From: Paraburkholderia susongensis
GTDB taxonomy: Bacteria > Pseudomonadota > Gammaproteobacteria > Burkholderiales > Burkholderiaceae
Length of the DNA stretch: 64,000 nt
Direction of reading: 5' to 3'
NCBI RefSeq assembly: GCF_900177725.1
Contig: NZ_FXAT01000013.1
Location: 1 to 64,000 of the forward strand
In this document: piece by piece, positions 58,598 through 64,000 of the stretch
Layout of the letters: the number at the start of each line of letters is the position of its first letter
Numbering within the stretch: position 1 is the first letter of the stretch
The notes under the pieces: model-generated
Seen by the model: the letters and a program-made list of their open reading frames with translations, nothing else
Database searches by the model: none
Told to the model about the DNA's origin: nothing
Translations under genes and position numbers: made by a program

Positions 58598-61500
58598 TCA
58601 TTCGTCCTCGCGTCTCGCGGACGGCGTGACTTTTGGCCCGCCCGGGCCCGCGTCGACACCCGCCGAAGGTCTATCGCCCGATGCACCACCGCTCGGCCCC
58701 GGGGTTTTCTTGCCGCCCGATTTCTCGGACATCGTCTCGAGCACATAGAAGAACATCGGGATGAAGAACACGGCGATCGCGGTGGCGCCGAGCATGCCGC
58801 CGATCACGCCTGTGCCGATCGAGTGCCGGCTGTTCTGCGATGCGCCGAGTGCAATCGCCAGCGGCACGCAGCCGAGAATGAACGCGAGCGACGTCATCAC
58901 GATCGGGCGCAGCCGCTCCTTCGCCGCGGAGACCGCCGAGTCGTACACCGACTCGCCCGCCTCGCGGTTGATCACGGCGAACTCGAAGATCAGGATCGCG
59001 TTCTTCGCGGCGAGCGCCACCAGCATCGTCAAGCCGATCTGGAAGTACACGTCGTTTTCGAGGCCGCGCAGCATGATGGCAAGCAGCGCGCCGAACAGCG
59101 CGAAAGGCACCGCCATCAGCACGCCGATCGGCAGGCTCCACTTCTCGTATTGCGCAGCGAGAATCAGGAACACCATGACGAGACCAAATACGAACACCAG
59201 CCCCGACGTGCTGCCCGCCTTCCTCGCCTCGTACGCCTCGCCGCTCCACCCGAGGTTATAGCCCGGCGGCAACACCTCAGCGCCGAGCTCTTCGATGGTG
59301 GACAGCACCTGCCCCGAGCTGACGCCGGGCGCGCCGTTGACCGTGAGTTTCACCGCCAGGAAATTGTTGAAGCGCGTCACCAGAACGGGACCTGTGGTGT
59401 ACTCCGAGGTCACCACCGACTTGAGCGGCACCATGCTGTTGGTCTGGCTGCGAACATAGATCCGGTCGAGATCCTGAGGCGTGAGCCGGTACGAGGGTTC
59501 GGCCTGCAGGATCACCTGCCACAACCGGCTCGAACGGTTGAACTGCGACACATACAGCGAGCCGAACATCGTCTGCATCGCGCTATACACGTCCTGTATC
59601 GGCACGCCCAGCGTCTCCGACTTGTCGCGGTCCACGTTGACCAGCAACTGCTGCGATGAGCCATTGAAGGTCGATGTCACGCGTTGCAGTTCAGGCCGCG
59701 TCTTGGCTTTCTCGATGAACTGGTCCACCACGCCGGCCAGTTGCGCGATCGTGGCATCACCCTGGGCCTGAATCCATACCTCCGTGCCGCCGGTCGTGCC
59801 GAGGCCTGGAATCGACGGTGGATTGACCGGGAGGATGATCCCCTCCTGGACCTTCGACAGGTTTTCATATGCGCTGATCAGCAACGCGCGCGCATTTTGC
59901 GTTCGGATGTTGGCAAACTTGTAGCGCTCATCAAAACCCTTGAGGCCGATAAAAAACGTGGCGGCGTTGTTCTTGTTCTGGCTGTCGAGCAGGCTGAACC
60001 CGTCGATGGTCGTGACGCTGCTCACGCCGTCTTGCTTCGAGAAATAGTCGATGACATGCTGGGAGACGGCCCCCGTGCGATCGAGACTCGCTGCATCCGG
60101 CATGATGACCGCGCCAAGCAGGTAGCCCTGATCCTCGGGCGGCAGAAACGACGTGGGGATCGATCTCATCATGACAACCGCAAGCGCGATCACGCCCGCA
60201 AAAAGCAGTAGCGCCACGACAAAACGTTTGATGACCAGCTGCACCATGTTCGAATAGCTGTTCGTCATCCGCTCGAACCAGCCGTCGAACCACTTGAAGA
60301 AGCCCTTCTTTTCGTGGTGTCCCGGCTTAAGCAGGATGCCGGCCAGCGCTGGCGACAGCGTGAGCGCAACCAGCCCCGAGAACACCACCGAAATAGCGAT
60401 GGTGATGGCGAACTGCTTGTACAACTGTCCGGTAATGCCGCTCAGGAACGCCACCGGCACGAAAACCGCGCACATCACGAGCACGATCGCCACGACCGGC
60501 CCGGCGACTTCGTCCATCGCCCGCTTGGCTGCGTCTTTTGGACTCAGCTTGTACACGCTCATGTTCCGTTCGACGTTCTCAACCACCACAATCGCATCGT
60601 CCACTACGATGCCGATCGCCAGAACCATGCCGAACAGCGTCAGCATATTGATCGAGAAACCGAGCAGGAGCATGCCCATGAACGTGCCCATGATCGACAC
60701 CGGCACCGCGAGCACCGGAATCAGCGTCGCGCGGAAGCTCTGCAGAAACACGAACACCACGATCACGACCAGCACGAGCGCTTCGAAGAAAGTGTGAACC
60801 ACGTCGGAGATGGATGCGCGGGTGAAGTCCGTGGTATCCATCGCGATGTCGTAGTCGATGCCTTCCGGGAACTGCTTCTTCAACTCCGCGAGCGTGGCGC
60901 GCACCTGCTTCGACACATCGAGCGCGTTGGCGCCCGGCTGCTGGTACACCGCGAGGACCGTGGCGGGCTTGCCCTGAAACCGGCTGCGGATCGAATAATC
61001 TTTCTGGCCAAGTTCAGCCCGGCCGATGTCCTTGAGCCGCACGATCGCCGCGCCCCCGTTTTGGGCACGAATGATGATGTTGTCGAACTCCGCCGGACTG
61101 GTCAGCCGGCCCGTCGTGGTGACTGCAAACGACTGTTCGACGGGTGTGCCGGTTGGCGACTGGCCGATGCTCCCCACCGCGAACTGCTGGTTCTGGTTGG
61201 ACACCGCCCTCTGCACATCCGCCGCCGTGACGCCAAGTTGCGCCATGCGATCCGGTTTCAGCCAGATGCGCATCGCGTAGTCGGGCGTGCCGAAGATACT
61301 CGACTGATTCGCGCCCGGTATGCGCTTGAGTGCATCGAGCACATAGATGTTGGTGTAGTTGGCGATATAGGTCGCGTCGAAACGGTTAGTCGGCGAATAG
61401 ACGGCAATCACCATCATGAACGCCGAGGACTTCTTCTGCACCTGGATGCCCTGCGACTGCACCGAGGACGGCAATTGGGGCAAAGCCAGGTTCACGCGGT

Positions 61501-61831
61501 TCTGCACATCGACCTGCGCCAGCTCGGGGTTCGTGCCGATCTCGAAGAAGGCATTGAGGGTATAGTTGCCCGTCGACGAACTCGACGAGTACATGTAGAT
61601 CATGTTGTCCGCGCCGTTGACCTGCTGCTCGATCGGCGCCGCCACATTGTTTGCGACCACATCCGCGCTGGCACCCGGGTAAGTAGCGGAAATCGTGATC
61701 TGCGGGGGCGTGATGTCGGGATACTGCGCGATCGGCAGACTTAGCATCGCCAATGCGCCCCCGAGCGTGATCACGATCGAGATGACCGACGCGAAAATCG
61801 GCCGGTCGATGCAGAAGCGGGAGATGTTCAT
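58598..61831 (-). CDS. RND multidrug efflux transporter (HAE1/AcrB family)
   Basis: This 1077-residue inner-membrane pump has the full HAE1 layout: MNISRFCIDRPIFASVISIVITLGG, SYPDIT-like entry (YPDITPPQITISATYPGASADVV), 12 helices and two large periplasmic loops. The proton-relay Asp pair is in GIVVDDAIVVVENVERNM, and a second conserved block is LTMLVALAAKNAILIFEFA. The C-terminal tail is Gly/Pro-rich. It extrudes drugs, detergents or solvents using the proton gradient; the range cannot be read from sequence. It lies 12 bases after the adaptor gene. Confidence 0.95.
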   Translation of the reverse strand: MNISRFCIDRPIFASVISIVITLGGALAMLSLPIAQYPDITPPQITISATYPGASADVVANNVAAPIEQQVNGADNMIYMYSSSSSTGNYTLNAFFEIGTNPELAQVDVQNRVNLALPQLPSSVQSQGIQVQKKSSAFMMVIAVYSPTNRFDATYIANYTNIYVLDALKRIPGANQSSIFGTPDYAMRIWLKPDRMAQLGVTAADVQRAVSNQNQQFAVGSIGQSPTGTPVEQSFAVTTTGRLTSPAEFDNIIIRAQNGGAAIVRLKDIGRAELGQKDYSIRSRFQGKPATVLAVYQQPGANALDVSKQVRATLAELKKQFPEGIDYDIAMDTTDFTRASISDVVHTFFEALVLVVIVVFVFLQSFRATLIPVLAVPVSIMGTFMGMLLLGFSINMLTLFGMVLAIGIVVDDAIVVVENVERNMSVYKLSPKDAAKRAMDEVAGPVVAIVLVMCAVFVPVAFLSGITGQLYKQFAITIAISVVFSGLVALTLSPALAGILLKPGHHEKKGFFKWFDGWFERMTNSYSNMVQLVIKRFVVALLLFAGVIALAVVMMRSIPTSFLPPEDQGYLLGAVIMPDAASLDRTGAVSQHVIDYFSKQDGVSSVTTIDGFSLLDSQNKNNAATFFIGLKGFDERYKFANIRTQNARALLISAYENLSKVQEGIILPVNPPSIPGLGTTGGTEVWIQAQGDATIAQLAGVVDQFIEKAKTRPELQRVTSTFNGSSQQLLVNVDRDKSETLGVPIQDVYSAMQTMFGSLYVSQFNRSSRLWQVILQAEPSYRLTPQDLDRIYVRSQTNSMVPLKSVVTSEYTTGPVLVTRFNNFLAVKLTVNGAPGVSSGQVLSTIEELGAEVLPPGYNLGWSGEAYEARKAGSTSGLVFVFGLVMVFLILAAQYEKWSLPIGVLMAVPFALFGALLAIMLRGLENDVYFQIGLTMLVALAAKNAILIFEFAVINREAGESVYDSAVSAAKERLRPIVMTSLAFILGCVPLAIALGASQNSRHSIGTGVIGGMLGATAIAVFFIPMFFYVLETMSEKSGGKKTPGPSGGASGDRPSAGVDAGPGGPKVTPSARREDE

Positions 61832-61843
61832 ATCGGCCGCCCG

Positions 61844-63094
61844 TCACTTCGTCACGGTCTCGCCGGACTGCCACGCTGCGAGATGCTGTGGCTCTTCTCG
61901 CGGCGCATTGGAGGCAGCCGGCTGACTGGCCGGCCTGGGCGCTCCGGTGATCTTCAGCGGCGTGTCTGCGATGACCCGGATCGCGCCATCGACCACGATG
62001 CGTTCACCGGAATGCAATCCGTCGGTGATGAACCAGTCGTCGCCATGCCACTCACCGGGTTCGACCACGCGTTGACGGGCTTTGGACTCGTTATCGACCA
62101 CCCAGACGAAATGACTCTTCGCCCCCTGCAGGACCGCGCGCTGAGGCACGAGGATCGCATTCGGACGGATCGCGCCCGAGACGCGCGCCCGCACAAACTG
62201 GCCAGGACGCAGGGTACCCTGCGGGTTGGCAAACGACGCGCGCACGAGGAACGTGCCCGTCTCGGTGCTGAACGCCGGATTGGCAAAGTTGATGTGGCCG
62301 GTTGCAGGAAATACTGTGCCATCGGCCAGAACGACCGAGACCTCGAAATCGTTGTTAGGCGGAAACACGAGCTGCTTTTTTTCTATCTGGCTGCGATACC
62401 CGAGCAACTCGTTCTCGGAGACGCTGAAGTTGACCCACATCGGGTCGAGCTGATAGACAGTAGTCAGCAATCCGTTTGCGGCGGCAGTCACATAGCTGCC
62501 GTCCTGCTGTTTGGCGAAGCTCGACAGGCCGTTCAGCGGTGACTTGATTGTCGTATAGCTGAGATTGAGCTGCGCTGTCTCGACCTCGCCCTGAGCAGCG
62601 ATGACGGCAGCCTCTGCCTGCTTTTCGTTGCCAGTCGCATCGTCAAGATCCTTCTGGCTCAACGCGTTCTGTTTCGCGAGCGGGATCACGCGCGCCAGAT
62701 TGGCTTTCGTCACATAGAGCCTCGCCTGTTGCTGGGCAAGCTGCCCTTTTGCGGTCTGCAGCGCCGCTTCGAAGGGCTTGGGATCCATCAGAAAGAGTGT
62801 CTGCCCGGCGTGGACCAGCTGACCCTCGGTGTACACACGTCTGTCGAGAAAGCCATCGACGCGCGCACGAATCTGCACCTCCCGTGAGCTTTCCGTCTGC
62901 GCGGTGAATTCGAAGTCGACCGGCGTATCGTGCGGCTCGACTGTCATCACCGTCACTTCGACTGGTCCAGTTGACGGCAACCCGGCCGGCTTGTGACAAC
63001 CAGCGCACAGCGCCAGCGTGGCACAGGCGAGCGCCAGTCCCAGATGGCCCCTTGAGAATCGTTGCAGGCAGGCATTTAGAGGCGCGCATTTCAT
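61844..63094 (-). CDS. RND efflux periplasmic adaptor (membrane fusion lipoprotein)
   Basis: This 416-residue protein starts MKCAPLNACLQRFSRGH, with a lipobox LCAGC near residue 32. It continues with the lipoyl/hairpin region (VQIRARVDGFLDRRVYTEGQLVHAGQTLFLMDPKPF, a coiled coil with repeated AQQQAR and EAAVIAAQGEVE) and the beta-barrel (GTLRPGQFVRARVSG, VPQRAVLQGAKSHFVWVVD). The ATG at 63094 follows AGGTG. It is first gene of the six-gene RND-Pqi operon. No local regulator gene is visible. Confidence 0.92.
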   Translation of the reverse strand: MKCAPLNACLQRFSRGHLGLALACATLALCAGCHKPAGLPSTGPVEVTVMTVEPHDTPVDFEFTAQTESSREVQIRARVDGFLDRRVYTEGQLVHAGQTLFLMDPKPFEAALQTAKGQLAQQQARLYVTKANLARVIPLAKQNALSQKDLDDATGNEKQAEAAVIAAQGEVETAQLNLSYTTIKSPLNGLSSFAKQQDGSYVTAAANGLLTTVYQLDPMWVNFSVSENELLGYRSQIEKKQLVFPPNNDFEVSVVLADGTVFPATGHINFANPAFSTETGTFLVRASFANPQGTLRPGQFVRARVSGAIRPNAILVPQRAVLQGAKSHFVWVVDNESKARQRVVEPGEWHGDDWFITDGLHSGERIVVDGAIRVIADTPLKITGAPRPASQPAASNAPREEPQHLAAWQSGETVTK

Positions 63095-63211
63095 GGCATC
63101 ACCTGTCACGGCTAATTGGGCGTGCAAGCCAGACCGGACCAGCAAGGCGAGCCGGACGCGAAGCGCAGGAATTGTCTGTTCATGGGTAGCGCTCCCCGCA
63201 ACGAACGATGT

Positions 63212-63685
63212 CTACTGGACCGTATACCCGCGGCCAGACATGCAGGCCGCCACAGCCCGGTTGAAGGTCTCCATCTGCTGGGAGACCTGCTGCTGGCCCG
63301 CCTGCTGCTGTTGGGCCGCAGCCTGGTTGTTACGGCGTTGGCGCACTCCGCCAACCATCGCCCCCGTGGCCGCGCCAATCGCCGCGCCCGTGCCCGCGTT
63401 GCCGCCTATAGCTCCACCCACGGCGCCCAGTGCGGCGCCTCCGGCAGCACCCCTAACCGTTCCTCCCTGCTGCGGCGAAGCAGCCGGTCGACCGGCCTGC
63501 TGTGCGAGTGCGGCAGGATCGACTCCTGTGTTCTGCTTTGCCCAGACCTGACACTCACCCTGGTCGGTTTGCTGACGCTGCTGACTTTGCCCCTTGGCGG
63601 GATAGAAAATCGGCTGCTGGGCGAATACCGGCCATGCCACCAGAAGGACGGCCAGTCCAGTTACGACGCGCGGCGATACTTTCAT
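63212..63685 (-). CDS. Exported glycine-zipper protein
   Basis: This 157-residue protein has a signal peptide (MKVSPRVVTGLAVLLVAWPVFA, then QQPIFYPAKGQ). A Gly/Ala-rich glycine-zipper region follows (GGAALGAVGGAIGGNAGTGAAIGAATGAMVGG, about residues 82-113) and then a Gln-rich tail ending in FNRAVAACMSGRGYTVQ. Similar small proteins occur in cell envelopes of many proteobacteria, with unclear roles. It precedes the efflux operon by 117 bases and may be co-transcribed. Function unknown. Confidence 0.75.
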   Translation of the reverse strand: MKVSPRVVTGLAVLLVAWPVFAQQPIFYPAKGQSQQRQQTDQGECQVWAKQNTGVDPAALAQQAGRPAASPQQGGTVRGAAGGAALGAVGGAIGGNAGTGAAIGAATGAMVGGVRQRRNNQAAAQQQQAGQQQVSQQMETFNRAVAACMSGRGYTVQ

Positions 63686-63777
63686 GACCCGGTCCTCCGC
63701 AAGGACACTCCGATTCAGGTGTTCACACTGATCACAGATCGAACTACCGCGCTCACTCGTGCGGATCATTCAACGTG

Positions 63778-63888
63778 TCAGGGGTTCATTTGCGTAATCT
63801 TCTGGCCTTGCACGCCCATGCCAGCCATCAGGCCTGACTGACCAAAAATGAACGCATAGACGTCCGACTGCATGGTGGATGGGGTCAT
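63778..63888 (-). pseudogene. Possible C-terminal remnant of a SYLF/YSC84-type protein
   Basis: A 36-codon frame reads MTPSTMQSDVYAFIFGQSGLMAGMGVQGQKITQMNP and then stops. The AFIFGQSGLMAGMGVQGQKIT pattern resembles the last beta strands of SYLF (YSC84-related) lipid-binding proteins. An in-frame stop lies two codons upstream, and the rest of the domain is not visible to the window end at 64000. It is therefore more likely a remnant than a gene. Confidence 0.35.
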
Positions 63889-64000
63889 CGTTCAGGCTGT
63901 ACCCTCGTTGATGAGCTGGAGGTGCTCCGTTCAAAAATGTTCGATGCCCGGTCGCGTTGCGTCGTGGCCAGCGATGTACCTGACGCACCAATTTTTTTCC

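Noticed and set aside
1..64000. tRNA, rRNA, CRISPR arrays or a replication origin
   Set aside because: No cloverleaf-like sequence, rRNA segment, regularly spaced repeat array or DnaA-box cluster was noticed on reading; a covariance search would be needed to exclude small RNAs.

Overview
The window is high-G+C DNA typical of a beta-proteobacterium of the Burkholderia/Paraburkholderia type. I judge this from codon use, gene content and protein style, since no rRNA or tRNA is present to place it. It carries about 50 genes, mostly catabolic and transport operons, plus one clear mobile region.

Region 1 (1-11985, with an outlying part at 18485-19810) is a uronate/aldarate degradation regulon. It holds a TRAP binding protein (cut by the window start), a minus-strand operon garD-udh-lactonase, divergent kdgD, a glucarate/galactarate-type MFS permease, an FCD-family GntR regulator, a 2-oxoglutarate semialdehyde dehydrogenase, and a divergent garL-garR pair. 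Together they would oxidise a hexuronate to the aldaro-lactone (Udh), open it (SMP-30 lactonase) and dehydrate it (GarD). The product then has two exits: KdgD plus the semialdehyde dehydrogenase to 2-oxoglutarate, or GarL plus GarR to pyruvate and glycerate. A shared 20-bp operator-like motif close to ATGTTGTACGATGACGTATG lies in most of the control regions, which suggests one regulon under the FCD repressor.

Region 2 (12108-18484) splits this regulon. A 4.1-kb unit bounded by inverted IS66-type ends is flanked by a perfect 8-bp direct repeat (CCAGCCCC). It contains an almost intact IS66 copy with a passenger gene, a degenerate inverted IS66 copy, and 54/55-bp direct repeats. Next to it is a toxin/immunity operon: an RNase A-like polymorphic toxin followed by three tandem CDI-type immunity genes. 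Beyond that lie a truncated MFS gene and a second udh with its own operators.

Region 3 (20001-31740) holds an alpha/beta hydrolase, a cyanide-insensitive-type bd oxidase operon behind a perfect FNR/Anr box (cydA, cydB and a small DUF2474-type gene), a NarL-type response regulator convergent with and overlapping a hybrid histidine kinase, a sigma-like protein, and a 1138-residue GMC oxidoreductase fused to a hydrolase domain with a cysteine nucleophile elbow.

Region 4 (31996-43217) has an orphan ModA-like binding protein, a polar amino-acid-type ABC transporter operon ending in a HutC-type regulator, divergent from a 2OG-Fe(II)-type oxygenase and an FAD-linked oxidase, then a second HutC-type regulator, a membrane methyltransferase, an arylamine N-acetyltransferase and a secreted low-complexity protein.

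Region 5 (43390-51573) is a probable Fur-controlled iron operon: OprB-type porin, beta-propeller protein, Tat-exported DyP peroxidase/deferrochelatase and an Fbp-type ferric ABC transporter. A LysR regulator and a divergent DMT exporter follow.

Region 6 (53536-64000) begins with an integrase N-terminal scrap. It then carries a minus-strand six-gene operon joining a tripartite RND efflux pump to a PqiABC lipid-transport module, preceded by a glycine-zipper protein and a SYLF-like remnant.
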